DNA from: Thermaceae bacterium
GTDB lineage: Bacteria; Deinococcota; Deinococci; Deinococcales; Marinithermaceae
Reading direction: 5' to 3'
Length of the DNA: 59,484 bases
NCBI GenBank assembly: GCA_026985615.1
Contig: JALSQD010000013.1
Location: 1 to 59,484, forward strand
Of this stretch, positions 16,617 to 28,545 are shown in pieces. The translations under genes were made by a program, and so were the position numbers. Under the pieces are notes generated by a model. It made no database searches. It was not told the origin of the DNA and worked only from the letters and a program-made list of their open reading frames with translations. Position 1 is the first letter of the stretch. Each line of letters begins with the position of its first letter.

Positions 16617-18033
16617 TTACTTCACCTGCTCGACCCAGACCATGTTCGTCGAGCCGCGCACCCCGAAGGGCACACCGGCGGTGATGACGATGCGGTCGCC
16701 CGGCTCGGCCAACCCCTGCGCCTTGACGAGTTCGACCGCCTCGGCCACCATCTCGTCAGTGCTCGTGGGGTCGGGCGCGAGCACGGTGTAGACCCCCGAG
16801 GCCAGCACGAGCTGGCGCCGCACCCGCTCGTTGGGGGTGAGCGCCAGGATGTGCACGCTGGGCCGGTAGCGCGCTACCCGCCACAGCGAGGAGCCCGAGG
16901 CGGTAAAGACCACCACCACCTTCGCCGGCAACGACTCGGCCACGTCGGTGGCCGCCAGGGCGATGGCGTCCTGGGTGTTGTGCTCGGGCTCGGGGCGCAG
17001 GATGCGCTGGGCGTTCTGGTACTCGGGCGAGGCCTCCACCGCCCGCGCCACCCGCGCCATCATCGCCACCGACTCCACCGGGTAGGCCCCCACCGCGGTC
17101 TCCGCCGAGAGCATCACCGCGTCGGTGCCGTCGAAGATGGCGTTGGCCACGTCCGAGGCCTCGGCCCGGGTGGGGTTGGGTTGGTGGATCATCGACTCGA
17201 GCATCTGGGTCGCGGTCACCACCGGCTTACCCGCGGCGCGGGTGCGCCGGATCAGGCGTTTCTGCACGATGGGGACCTCCTCGGGGGGCATCTCCACCCC
17301 GAGGTCGCCGCGGGCCACCATGATGCCGTCGGCCTCGGCCAGGATCTCCTCGAAGCGGTGCACCGCCCCGGGCTTCTCGATCTTGGCCATGAGCTTGGCA
17401 TCGTGGCCCAGCCGGTTGAGGTAGTGCCGTGCGAGCAGCAGGTCGTCGCGGCTGCGCACGAAGCTGATAGCGACCCAGTCCACCCCCAGCTCCGCCCCCA
17501 GCGCCAGATCCTCGATGTCCTTGTCGGTCATCGCCGGGATCGAGAGGTCGGCCCCGGGGATGTTGATGCCCTTGTGGTCGGAGAGCTCGCCCCCCACCTC
17601 GACGACGGTGTGGATCTCGCCGCGGGCGTGGTCCACCCGCTCGACCCGCAGGCGCAGGCGCCCGTCGTCGAGCAGGAGCGTCTGCCCCGGCTCGACGTCG
17701 GCGGGAAGGCCCTTGTAGCTCACCGAGACGCGCTCGGCGTCGCCCTCGACGTCGGCGGCGGCGAGCACAAAGTGGGCGCCGGGCTCGAGCTTGACCTTGC
17801 CCTCGGCGAAGCGCCCCACCCGGATCTTGGGCCCCTGCAGGTCCTGTAGGATGGCCACTGCCCGGCCCGCCCGGTCGGCGGCGGCGCGCACCATCTCGAC
17901 GGTCTTGCGGTGATCGTCGGGGCGGCCGTGGCTAAAGTTGAGCCGCACCACGTTGAGCCCCGCCTGGATCATGCCCGCGAGCACCTCAGGGTCGCGCGAG
18001 GCAGGCCCGATGGTGGCGACGATCTTGGTGCGC

Positions 18034-18044
<11 letters not shown>
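16617..18044 (-). CDS. pyk: Pyruvate kinase
   Basis: 475 aa, normal length. It converts PEP and ADP to pyruvate and ATP. KIVATIGPASRDPEVLAGMIQAGLNVVRLNFSHG marks the start, and the PROSITE-type site is LMAKIEKPGAV followed by DGIMVARGDLGVEMP. The C-terminal allosteric domain is present (VVVFTASGSSLWRVARYRPSVHILALTPNERVRRQL). Its start overlaps the end of eno by 11 nt, placing the last two glycolytic steps in one operon. Confidence 0.97.
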
Positions 18045-19302
<1,258 letters not shown>

Positions 19303-19323
19303 CGTGTACCTCCAACCCTCAGC

Positions 19324-20409
19324 TTAAACCCGCAGCGGCACGACGACCGCCAGGTAGCCGGCGTCTTCGGCGTCCTGGACCACGCTGGGGCTGGCCGCCC
19401 CGGAAAAGCGCAACCGCGCCGTGCCGGAGACCGGGCCGAGGGCATCGAGCAGGTACTCGGCGTTGTAGGCGAGCGCCATCTCGGTCTCGCCGCGGGCCTC
19501 CACCTCGAGCGCCTCCACGCCGCGGCCGTAGTCGCCCTCGGCCACGACCTCAAGCCGCCCCTCAGAGAAGACCAGATCCACCCGGTGGTTGTTGCGGTCG
19601 GCCAGCACCTTGACGCGCTTGAGGCTGTCCTTGAGCGCGGCGGCGGGCAGGTCCGCCTCGAGCGCGAACTCGGCGGGCACCACCCGCTCATAGTCGGGGA
19701 ACTCGCCCTCCATCAGCGCCGCGGCCATGCGGAAGCCCTCGGCCCCCAGGGTGAGGTGCCCCCCTTCGACCCCGAGCGTGACGTCGCCCTCGACGCGCTC
19801 GAGCACGCGCACGATCTCGTCCACACTGCGGGCTGGGACCACGAAGCGGCGCTCGCCCTCGAGACCAAGCTCCAGGTCGTAGAGCGCCAGCCGGAAGCCG
19901 TCCGAGGCCACGGTACGCAGCCGCCCCGGGTGCACCTCGAGCTGCACCCCGCGGAAGATGGCGCGGTAGTCCTCGCCGCTGGCGGCGTAGCGCACCCGTG
20001 CGAGCGCCCGGGCCAGCTCGCGTGCGGGTAGGCTCGCCACCGCGGAGGCTTCGAAGTTGAGCGGTGGGAAGTCCTCGGCCACGGCCGTGGCCAACCGGGT
20101 GGAGAAGTTGCCGCTCTCGAGGAAGAGCAGCTCTCCCTCGAGACCCAGCTCCACCAGTTCGCCGGGAAGGTTGCGCACCACCTGCCCCAGAAGCTGGCCG
20201 GGCACGAGGCGCACCGCCTCGCCCTCCACCTCGGCAGGCACCGCCAGCTCCAAGTCGATCTCGCCGTTCGAGCCTTGGAGGCGCAGCCCCGCGTCGCCCG
20301 CTTCGAGCCTCAGGTGGGTGAGCACCGGGTTGCTGGCGCGGGTGGGGATGATGCGCTCGAGCACCGTCAGCGCATCGGCAAACGTACGTTTAGGCAAACG
20401 AACCTGCAT
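19324..20409 (-). CDS. dnaN: DNA polymerase III beta sliding clamp
   Basis: 361 aa, three clamp repeats. The N-terminus is MQVRLPKRTFADALTVLERIIPTRASNPVL; GEDYRAIFRGVQLEVHPGRLRTVASDGFRLALYDL marks domain 2 and FRMAAALMEGEFPDYERVVP domain 3, ending in a family-typical YLAVVVPLRV. It encircles DNA and tethers the replicative polymerase. SD GGAGGAAAT abuts the ATG. It lies next to the origin, as in Thermus. Confidence 0.97.
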   Translation of the reverse strand: MQVRLPKRTFADALTVLERIIPTRASNPVLTHLRLEAGDAGLRLQGSNGEIDLELAVPAEVEGEAVRLVPGQLLGQVVRNLPGELVELGLEGELLFLESGNFSTRLATAVAEDFPPLNFEASAVASLPARELARALARVRYAASGEDYRAIFRGVQLEVHPGRLRTVASDGFRLALYDLELGLEGERRFVVPARSVDEIVRVLERVEGDVTLGVEGGHLTLGAEGFRMAAALMEGEFPDYERVVPAEFALEADLPAAALKDSLKRVKVLADRNNHRVDLVFSEGRLEVVAEGDYGRGVEALEVEARGETEMALAYNAEYLLDALGPVSGTARLRFSGAASPSVVQDAEDAGYLAVVVPLRV

Positions 20410-20669
20410 ATTTCCTCCCAGTGTTAACGACCGCAGACGAAAAATCCTGAATAAACCATACCGTAGTCACCATCGTAGGGGCTGTGGAAAATGTGGAAAA
20501 GCCACCTTTGCCCCCACGGCGACGGCGAAGGGGCTGTGTATGGGCTTCTGGACAACGCCGCCAGCTTCCGTGAAAGTCTGGGGAAAAGCCCTCGGCTTTC
20601 CACAAGACCCACCTCGCCCTGGTTTTCCCCAGGGTTATCCACAACTTCTTCCCCCACTTTTCCCCAGGG

Positions 20670-20680
<11 letters not shown>
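20410..20680. other. Chromosomal replication origin (oriC) between dnaA and dnaN
   Basis: A non-coding gap of about 260 bp contains one perfect DnaA box, TTATCCACA (20635-20643), and TTATCCACG (20670-20678, overlapping the dnaA stop). Two tandem reversed boxes TGTGGAAAA (20483-20491, 20492-20500) and further TTTCCACA- and TTTTCCCCA-type variants are also present. The dnaN-proximal edge (about 20420-20465) is locally AT-rich (GTTAACG, GAAAAATCCTGAATAAACC), a candidate unwinding element. Thermus oriC has the same position. Assignment rests on boxes and location. Confidence 0.88.
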
Positions 20681-21995
<1,315 letters not shown>

Positions 21996-22021
21996 ACCGC
22001 GCACCTCCAACAAGCCTTTAC

Positions 22022-22027
22022 ATTCTA
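22022..22027 (-). promoter_or_regulatory. -10 box for dnaA
   Basis: TAGAAT on the minus strand, 26 nt before the TTG start of dnaA; the leader then contains the SD. No clear -35 element is seen. Confidence 0.4.
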
Positions 22028-22083
22028 CCCGAGCGCGCCGCCCCCCGGCCCGGGGCGCGGCCGGCCGTGCTAGCTTGAAGGGG

Positions 22084-23904
22084 ATGGAGGTTTCACGTGA
22101 AACCTACGACGTGGTGGTGGTCGGGGGCGGCCACGCGGGGCTCGAGGCCGCGGCGGCCGCGGCCCGCCTGGGCGCGCGGGTGGCGCTGCTGACCGGCGAC
22201 CCGGCGCGGGTGGGGCTGATGCCCTGCAACCCCGCCGTGGGCGGCCCGGGCAAGAGCCAGCTGGTGCACGAGATCGAGGCCCTGGGCGGCTGGATGGGCG
22301 GCCTCGCCGACGCCGCGGCCATCCACACCCGGGTGCTCAACCGCTCCAAGGGCCCGGCGGTGCGGAGCCTGCGGGTGCAGACCGACCGCGACGCCTACGC
22401 CGCCGCCGCGCGGGCGCGGCTGGCGGCCGAGCCGGGGATCCGGCCCGTCCGCGGCGAGGCGGTGGACTTCGTTCGCGAGGGCGGCCGGCTGGCAGGGGTA
22501 CGCACCGCCGACGGCCGGGTGCTGCGCGCTCCCGCGGTGGTCGTCGCCGCGGGCACCTTCCTGCGCGGGCGCATCTGGTACGGCCTTCAGAGCCGGCCCG
22601 CGGGCCGGCAGGGCGAGCCCCCCGCGGAGCACCTCTCGGGGGCGCTCGAGGCCCTGGGGCACCGCACCCTACGGCTCAAGACCGGCACCCCGCCCCGCAT
22701 CGTGCGCCGCAGCATCGACTTCAGCGCCCTGGACGAGGTGCCCCCCGACGACCCCCCGGGCAGCTTTTCGGGCCGGCCCGGGCCCCACGCCGCCGTGCTG
22801 CCCACCTGGACGACCCGCACCGGCCCGCGCACCCACCGCCTGATCCTCGACCACCTGGGTGAGTCGCCCCTCTACGCCGGTAGGATCGACGCGGTGGGGC
22901 CGCGCTACTGCCCCTCGATCGAGGACAAGGTGGTGCGCTTCGCCGACAAGGACAGCCACCTCCTCTTCGTCGAGCCCGACGGGCTCGAGACCAGCGAGGT
23001 CTACCTTCAGGGCTTCTCCTCGAGCCTCCCACCACGCGTTCAGGAGGCGATGCTGCGCACCCTTCCCGGCTTCGAGCACGCGGTGGTGCAGCGTTACGCC
23101 TACGCCGTCGAGTACGACGCCTTCGACCCCACCGACCTCAGCCCGGGGCTGATGTCGTGTCGCCTGCCAGGGCTCTTCTTCGCCGGTCAGGTCAACGGTA
23201 CCTCTGGCTACGAGGAGGCGGCGGCCCAGGGGCTCATCGCTGGCCTGAACGCCGCCCGTTTCGCCGCGGGTGAGGATGAGGTCAGCCTCGGCCCCGACGA
23301 GGCCTACATCGGGGTGCTGATCGACGACCTGGTCACCCGCGGCGTGGACGAGCCCTACCGGATGATGACGAGCCGGGTAGCGCTGCGGCTGCTCCTGCGG
23401 GGCGACAACGCCGACGAGCGCCTCGTCCCCAAAGCCGCCGCCTGGGGGCTCCGGCCCGCAGCCGACGCGGAGCGGGTGGCGGCGAAATACGCGCGGGTGG
23501 CCGCGGAGCTTGAGCGTCTGGAGCGCGCCCGCATCGAGGGCGTGCCCGCGAGCGTCTGGCTGCGCCGCCCCGGGGCGACCCTGGCCGAGGCCTGGCACCG
23601 CGTCGGTCCGCCGCCCGAGTCGCTCGCGCCGGAGGAGGCCGAGCAGGTGGAGATCCGCGCCCGGTACGCCGGCTACATCGAGCGCCAGCGGCGCGAGCGC
23701 GCCCGCATCGGCGAGCTGGCCGCCTACGCCCTGCCGCCCGACCTCGACTACGCACGGGTGCATAACCTCTCGCGCGAGGCGGTCGAGAAGCTCTCCCGCC
23801 GCCGCCCCCGCACCCTGGCCGAGGCGGCGCGCATCCCCGGCCTGCGCGACGCCGAGATTACCGCGCTGCTCGTCCACCTGGCGCGTCGGGGGGTGCGGCG
23901 GTGA
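22084..23904 (+). CDS. mnmG: tRNA uridine 5-carboxymethylaminomethyl modification enzyme MnmG (GidA)
   Basis: 606 aa. With MnmE it modifies wobble U34 of several tRNAs using FAD and folate. The FAD-binding start is DVVVVGGGHAGLEAAAAAARLG; other signatures are GPGKSQLVHEIEALGG, YCPSIEDKVVRF, QGFSSSLPP and FAGQVNGTSGYEEAAAQGL. The ATG sits 7 nt after TAGCTT, a likely leaderless start. Codons 3-7 contain a perfect parS palindrome. The stop overlaps rsmG (GTGA). Confidence 0.97.
   Translation: MEVSRETYDVVVVGGGHAGLEAAAAAARLGARVALLTGDPARVGLMPCNPAVGGPGKSQLVHEIEALGGWMGGLADAAAIHTRVLNRSKGPAVRSLRVQTDRDAYAAAARARLAAEPGIRPVRGEAVDFVREGGRLAGVRTADGRVLRAPAVVVAAGTFLRGRIWYGLQSRPAGRQGEPPAEHLSGALEALGHRTLRLKTGTPPRIVRRSIDFSALDEVPPDDPPGSFSGRPGPHAAVLPTWTTRTGPRTHRLILDHLGESPLYAGRIDAVGPRYCPSIEDKVVRFADKDSHLLFVEPDGLETSEVYLQGFSSSLPPRVQEAMLRTLPGFEHAVVQRYAYAVEYDAFDPTDLSPGLMSCRLPGLFFAGQVNGTSGYEEAAAQGLIAGLNAARFAAGEDEVSLGPDEAYIGVLIDDLVTRGVDEPYRMMTSRVALRLLLRGDNADERLVPKAAAWGLRPAADAERVAAKYARVAAELERLERARIEGVPASVWLRRPGATLAEAWHRVGPPPESLAPEEAEQVEIRARYAGYIERQRRERARIGELAAYALPPDLDYARVHNLSREAVEKLSRRRPRTLAEAARIPGLRDAEITALLVHLARRGVRR
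22089..22104. promoter_or_regulatory. parS centromere site 1
   Basis: GGTTTCACGTGAAACC, a perfect 16-bp palindrome containing the universal parS core GTTTCACGTGAAAC. It lies inside the first codons of mnmG and is the likely loading site for the ParB encoded 3 kb downstream. Confidence 0.93.
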
Positions 23905-24446
23905 GCGACGCCCGCCTGGAGCGCTACGCCGAGCTGCTGCGTGCCTACGCGCCCAGCCTCAACCTCGTCTCCCCCAAGGTGCTGGCCGAGCTGCCCCTGC
24001 ACTTCCAGGCGGCGCGCGCCTACGGCGAGGTCCTGCCCGAGGGCGCCGCGGTCGTCGACCTGGGCTCGGGCGCGGGCCTGCCCGCGATTCCGCTGGCCAT
24101 CCACCGTCCCGACCTCACGCTCACCCTGGTCGAGCGGCGGGCCAAGCGCGTCGCCTTCCTGGAGTTGGCCGTAGCCCAGCTCGGCCTCGCAGGTGTGCGC
24201 GTGTACAATAGCGACGTGCGCCGATGGACGGGCCGTACGGCCTACGTTACCGCCCAGGCGGTCGCGCCGTTCGACGAGGTCTACAACCTCGTGCGGCACG
24301 CCGCCGAGTACCCGCTCACGCTGGTGGCCCGCAAGGGGCCGGGCTGGCGGGCCGAGGCGGAGCGCCTGGGCGCGGAGGTGTTTCACGTGAAACCTCTGGG
24401 CACCGACGCCGAGCTCGTGGCTCTGAGGCTGGAGGCGCCGCGATGA
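23901..24446 (+). CDS. rsmG: 16S rRNA (guanine-527-N7) methyltransferase RsmG (GidB)
   Basis: 181 aa, short for the family. The SAM-binding motif is VVDLGSGAGLPAIPLAI, then LVERRAKRVAFL, and the late motif YVTAQAVAPFDEVYNLV. It uses SAM to methylate G527 near the decoding site. The GTG start overlaps the mnmG stop; the stop overlaps the parA ATG. It carries the second parS near its end. The N-terminal helical cap of longer family members is mostly missing, but core motifs are intact. Confidence 0.93.
   Translation: MSDARLERYAELLRAYAPSLNLVSPKVLAELPLHFQAARAYGEVLPEGAAVVDLGSGAGLPAIPLAIHRPDLTLTLVERRAKRVAFLELAVAQLGLAGVRVYNSDVRRWTGRTAYVTAQAVAPFDEVYNLVRHAAEYPLTLVARKGPGWRAEAERLGAEVFHVKPLGTDAELVALRLEAPR
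24379..24394. promoter_or_regulatory. parS centromere site 2
   Basis: TGTTTCACGTGAAACC within rsmG codons for VFHVKP; it is 15/16 to the canonical TGTTTCACGTGAAACA with an intact 14-bp palindromic core. Confidence 0.93.
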
Positions 24447-25195
24447 GGTACCTGGGGGTGGTCAACCAGAAGGGTGGCGTGGGCAAGACTACGACCGCGG
24501 TCAACCTAGCCACCTACCTGGCGCTCCTCGACCGCAGGGTGTTGCTCGTGGACCTCGATCCACAGGCCAACGCCACCTCGGGGCTGGGCGTCGCGCCGGC
24601 GGAGGGTGGCGCGGCTGCGGTGTTGCTCGAGGGAGCGGACCCGGCCGAAGAAACGTTCCACCTGGACAGCTACGGCCTCGACCTGCTGCCCGCGGGCGAG
24701 GGCCTGGTGGCGGCCGCCGCCGAGCTCCTCGACGACCCCTTCCGCCTGCGCACCCGCCTGGCGGAGGTGGGCGACCGTTACGACTTCGTTCTCTTCGATG
24801 CGCCGCCAAGCCTGGGCCCGCTCACCATCAACGTCCTGGCGGCTGCCGAGGGGCTGATTGTGCCCTTGCAGACCGAGTACTACGCCCTCGAAGGCATTGC
24901 CCGGTTGGTGGAGACGATCGAGCGGGTGCGGGGGGCGCTCAACCCTGCGCTGCGCATCCTCGGCATCGTCCTCACCATGTACGACGGACGCACCCTGCTC
25001 TCGCAGCAGGTGGAGCAAAACGCCCGCGCCCACTTTGGCGACCGCGTCTTTTGGACCGTCATACCCCGCAACGTGCGCCTCTCCGAGGCGCCCAGCTATG
25101 GGGAGCCTATTGCCAAGTACGCGCCCACCTCGGCGGGGGCGCAGGCCTACAGCCGCTTGGCCGCGGAGGTGATGCGACGTGTCGAAAAAGCCTAG
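24443..25195 (+). CDS. parA: Chromosome-partitioning ATPase ParA/Soj
   Basis: 250 aa. The deviant Walker A motif is NQKGGVGKTTTAVNLA, followed by VLLVDLDPQANATSGL and FVLFDAPPSLGPLTIN. It forms ATP-dependent dimers on the nucleoid and moves ParB-parS complexes, and can modulate DnaA. The ATG overlaps the rsmG stop; it overlaps parB by 17 nt, so expression is coupled. Confidence 0.97.
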   Translation: MRYLGVVNQKGGVGKTTTAVNLATYLALLDRRVLLVDLDPQANATSGLGVAPAEGGAAAVLLEGADPAEETFHLDSYGLDLLPAGEGLVAAAAELLDDPFRLRTRLAEVGDRYDFVLFDAPPSLGPLTINVLAAAEGLIVPLQTEYYALEGIARLVETIERVRGALNPALRILGIVLTMYDGRTLLSQQVEQNARAHFGDRVFWTVIPRNVRLSEAPSYGEPIAKYAPTSAGAQAYSRLAAEVMRRVEKA

Positions 25196-25991
25196 GGGTC
25201 TGGGTCGGGGGCTCGACGCCCTCCTGCCCAAGACCGCCGCCAGCCCCACGCGCCTGCCACTGGCGCTGATCCGCCCCAATCCCGACCAGCCCCGCCGCCG
25301 CTTTGACGAGGCGGCGCTGGCCGAGCTCGCCGCCTCGATCAAGAAGCAGGGGCTCCTGCAGCCGCTGCTGGTGCGCCCCCGCGGCGAGGGGTACGAGCTC
25401 GTCGCCGGCGAGCGGCGCTACCGCGCCGCGCAGATGGCTGGCCTCGACGAGGTGCCGGTGGTGGTGCGCGAGCTCGACGACCGCAGCGCGCTCGAGATTG
25501 CCCTGGTGGAGAACCTGCAGCGCGAGGACCTGAACCCCATCGAGGAGGCCCTCGGCTACCAGCGGCTGGTGGAGCTGGGCTACGCCCAGGGCGAGATCGC
25601 CGAGGCGGTGGGGAAGGCGCGCTCGACCGTCACCAACGCGCTGCGACTCTTGCAGCTCGACGAGGCCACCCGCGAGGCCCTGGCCGAGGGGCGCATCAGT
25701 GCCGGCCACGCGCGGGCGCTGCTCATGCTGCCCGAAGGCGAGCGACCGGCGGTGCTGAACCGCATCCAGAAGGAAGGGCTCTCGGTGCGCCAGGTCGAGC
25801 GCCTGGCCAGTCGGCCAAAGAAGAAGCGCGTGCCGAGGAACGAGGCCTACGCCCGGCTGGCGCGTGACCTGGAGCGGCAACTGGGGTTCAAGGTGCGCCT
25901 GGTCGGCGAGGGCAAGGGCCGGCTCGAGCTCTACTACTACTCCGAGGAGGAGCTGAACGCCATCCTCGAGCGCCTAGGCTACCGCGGCTAG
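25179..25991 (+). CDS. parB: Chromosome-partitioning protein ParB/Spo0J
   Basis: 270 aa. The N-terminal CTPase/ParB-N domain has IRPNPDQPRRRFDE, LLQPLLVRP and the arginine patch GERRYRAAQMAG, then VENLQREDLNPIEEA. A KorB-like HTH follows (YAQGEIAEAVGKARSTVTNALRLLQL) that reads parS, and a C-terminal dimer domain ends YYSEEELNAILERLGY. It is encoded within 3 kb of two parS sites and beside oriC. It ends convergent with comEC (4-nt overlap). Confidence 0.97.
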   Translation: MSKKPRGLGRGLDALLPKTAASPTRLPLALIRPNPDQPRRRFDEAALAELAASIKKQGLLQPLLVRPRGEGYELVAGERRYRAAQMAGLDEVPVVVRELDDRSALEIALVENLQREDLNPIEEALGYQRLVELGYAQGEIAEAVGKARSTVTNALRLLQLDEATREALAEGRISAGHARALLMLPEGERPAVLNRIQKEGLSVRQVERLASRPKKKRVPRNEAYARLARDLERQLGFKVRLVGEGKGRLELYYYSEEELNAILERLGYRG

Positions 25992-28033
25992 CGCAGCGAC
26001 AGTCGCACCGACCCGTCGCGGTCGCCGCGCCAGACCTGCACGTCCCAGGCGGCGAGGCGCTCGAGCGTTTCTTCATCGGGGTGGCCGAAGGGATTGTTGC
26101 GCCCCACCCCGATCCAGGCTATGCGCGGCCGGAAGCGGCGCAGCAGCACCTCCGGGGTGCCGCCGGCCTCGCCGTGGTGGCTCACCTTGAGGATCCGCAC
26201 CGGCTCGGGCCGCCAGGAGTAGGCGAGCTCCCCCGGGGCGTCGCCGGTAAAGAGCACCCGTCCACCGCCGACGTCGAGGATGAAGACCAGGCTGCCGGCG
26301 TTGTCCGCCGCGCCCCGCGGCGGCGGGTGCAAAAAGCGCAGCTCGGCGTCGCCGATGCGCAGCACGTCGCCGCGGCTGGCGGTGACGACGGGCACCCCGG
26401 TGGCGCGAGCGGCCGCGCGCAGCTCGCCCTCGAGCGCCTCGCCCGCCGACGGTCCCACGACCAGCGCCCCCACCAGCCAGGTGCGCAGCAGCTCGGGCAG
26501 GGATCCCACGTGGTCGGCATCGGGATGGCTCGCCACCACCAGGTCGAGCTGGTCGGCCCCCAGCGCGGCCAGCGCCCGGCGCAGGCGGGCGGCGTCCCAG
26601 GGGTGTCCGCCGTCGACGAGAACCTCGACGCCGCCGGGCAGGCGGACCAGCGCCGCGTCGCCCTGGCCCACGTCCAAAAACCAGACGTCGGGCCGCTCCG
26701 TGTCGGCGCTCACCGCCGCGACCAGCGTCGCGGTGGCCGCGAGCGCGAGCGCGGTGCGGGCCGGCAGGCGGCGGTAGGCGGCGAGGACGAGCGGGGCGAG
26801 CGCGAGGTAGTACAGCGCGTAACCGCTGGCGTCGAGCATGCCCCAGCGCAGCTCGGGGCCGCTGGCGAAGGTACGCACGAGCGCGAGGAGCGCGGCGGCC
26901 AGGTGGTTGAAAAGCGCGGCCAGCACCCCGCCGGGGTCGGCGGGCAAGAGCGCCTTGACGAAGCCCAGGGGCACGAGCAGGCTCACCAGCGGCAGCGCTG
27001 CCAGGTTGGCCAGCGGGCTCGCCAGCGGGACGCGGTGGAAGGTGTCGAGCACCCGCGGCAGCGTGGCCGCCTGCGCGGCCAGGGTTACCGCCAGCGTGCC
27101 AAGCAGCCACTGCAGCGGCCCCCACCCCCGAGGAACGAGGGGGAGTGCCAGGGCGATGCCGAGAACGGCTAGATAGGAAAGCTGGAAGGCGAGGCTGTGG
27201 ACCGCCCAGGGCTCGAGCGCCAGGTGCAGCGCCAGCGCGAGCGCCAGGAGCGCGGTTAGGGACACATCGCCGTAGCCCAGCGTCCGCGCCAGCAGCCAGA
27301 CCGCGGCCATCAGACCCGCCCGCACCAGCGAGGGGGTGGGTCCTACCAGCGCCAGGTAGAAGGCGAGCAGCGCCAGCGCCAGCGGGTAGCGGCCCGTGCC
27401 CAGCGGCATGCCCAGCAATACGAAGAAGCCCACGAGCAGCCCCACGTGCAGCCCCGAGAGGGCGAGCACGTGGGCCAGCCCCGCCTTCCGGAAGGCCTCG
27501 ACGTCGTTGCCCAGCGCCCCGCGTTCGCCCAGGGTGAAGGCACGCGCCAGCGCCGTGGCCTCGGGTGTCAGGCCCGCGACGAGCCGCGTTCGCACGGCGT
27601 CGCGCAGGCCCCGCTCAGTCGGCCGCCAGGCCAGCACCTCGGCGCCGGCGAGCTCGGCCCGCACGCCCCGGCCCAGGAGCCAGGCGCGCCGGTTGAAACC
27701 GCCCGGCAGCCCCGCGCCCTCGGGGCGACGCACCGTGCCGCGGGCGCGCACCCAGCCGTCAGCGGGCCGGGGGTAGGCGTCCAGGTAGATGGGCCCGCGC
27801 GCGGTCGCGAGCACCCCGTCGCGCAGCTCACCCTCCAGCACCTGCACCTTCCCGAGCGCGTCCGCCCAGGGGTCGCCAGCGAGGAGCGAGCGGCCCAGCA
27901 CAGCAAGGAGCGCGAGCGCAAAGGGCAGCCGCAGACTGCGGGGCACCAGCGGCAGCAGCGCCAGGGCCGCCAGGCTCCACGTCCCCGCCAGCGCGGCCAG
28001 CAGGGCCCCGGCGGCGAGGGCGTAAGGGGTCAC
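25988..28033 (-). CDS. comEC: Competence DNA channel ComEC/Rec2
   Basis: 681 aa. An N-terminal ~400-residue membrane part includes an OB-like soluble segment (VLEGELRDGVLATARGPIYL) and the competence core (ALARAFTLGERGAL, AGLAHVLALSGLHVGLLVGF, TPSLVRAGLMAAVWLLAR). The C-terminal metallo-beta-lactamase-like domain has DVGQGDAALVRLPGG, SHPDADHVGSL and LKVSHHGEAGG. It passes single-stranded DNA across the inner membrane during transformation. It is coupled to comEA by a 4-nt overlap. Confidence 0.95.
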   Translation of the reverse strand: MTPYALAAGALLAALAGTWSLAALALLPLVPRSLRLPFALALLAVLGRSLLAGDPWADALGKVQVLEGELRDGVLATARGPIYLDAYPRPADGWVRARGTVRRPEGAGLPGGFNRRAWLLGRGVRAELAGAEVLAWRPTERGLRDAVRTRLVAGLTPEATALARAFTLGERGALGNDVEAFRKAGLAHVLALSGLHVGLLVGFFVLLGMPLGTGRYPLALALLAFYLALVGPTPSLVRAGLMAAVWLLARTLGYGDVSLTALLALALALHLALEPWAVHSLAFQLSYLAVLGIALALPLVPRGWGPLQWLLGTLAVTLAAQAATLPRVLDTFHRVPLASPLANLAALPLVSLLVPLGFVKALLPADPGGVLAALFNHLAAALLALVRTFASGPELRWGMLDASGYALYYLALAPLVLAAYRRLPARTALALAATATLVAAVSADTERPDVWFLDVGQGDAALVRLPGGVEVLVDGGHPWDAARLRRALAALGADQLDLVVASHPDADHVGSLPELLRTWLVGALVVGPSAGEALEGELRAAARATGVPVVTASRGDVLRIGDAELRFLHPPPRGAADNAGSLVFILDVGGGRVLFTGDAPGELAYSWRPEPVRILKVSHHGEAGGTPEVLLRRFRPRIAWIGVGRNNPFGHPDEETLERLAAWDVQVWRGDRDGSVRLSLR

Positions 28034-28545
28034 GGCTTCAGGTAGGGGCGCAGGCGCTCGAGCGTCTTGGGACCGATGCCGGGCACCCGCAGCAGCTCGT
28101 CGAGGGTGCGGTAGGGCCGGTGGGCCACGATCCTCCGGGCTAGGGCGGGACCGATGCCGGGAACGGCCTCGAGCTCCTCGGGGCTCGCGCGGTTTACACT
28201 CACCGCCTCGCGGGGCATGCCCACAACTTCCCGTACCGGCTCGCCACGCGCCGGTACCCGAAGCGTCTCCCCATCACCCAGCGGCAGCGCCAGGTCGAGT
28301 CGCTCCAGGTCGGCCTCGGCGGTTGCGCCCCCGGCGGCGGCGAGCGCGTCGGCCACGCGCGCCCCGGGCTGCAGGGTGTAGACGCCGGGGCGCGCCACCT
28401 CCCCTACCACGCTAACCACAGGCGGGGTGTGCTCGAGCTCCAAGGGCGCGAACCGCACCGTGAGGTGCGGTTCGAGGCGTACCAGCCCCAACGCGACGAC
28501 GAACGCCAGGTAGAGCGCGAGGGCTAGAGGTTGGAGACGTGCCAC
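28030..28545 (-). CDS. comEA: Competence DNA receptor ComEA-like protein
   Basis: 171 aa. An N-terminal membrane helix (ALALYLAFVVALGLV) is followed by an SLBB-like beta domain (VSVVGEVARPGVYTLQPGARVADALAAAGG) and a C-terminal double helix-hairpin-helix (VNRASPEELEAVPGIGPALARRIVAHRPYRTLDELLRV PGIGPKTLERL, shown in two pieces). It binds incoming duplex DNA outside the inner membrane and hands it to ComEC. Confidence 0.92.
   Translation of the reverse strand: MARLQPLALALYLAFVVALGLVRLEPHLTVRFAPLELEHTPPVVSVVGEVARPGVYTLQPGARVADALAAAGGATAEADLERLDLALPLGDGETLRVPARGEPVREVVGMPREAVSVNRASPEELEAVPGIGPALARRIVAHRPYRTLDELLRVPGIGPKTLERLRPYLKP

Noticed and set aside
22089..22104. GGTTTCACGTGAAACC as a transcription-factor operator
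   Set aside because: It matches the parS core exactly, a second copy lies in rsmG, and parAB follow immediately.
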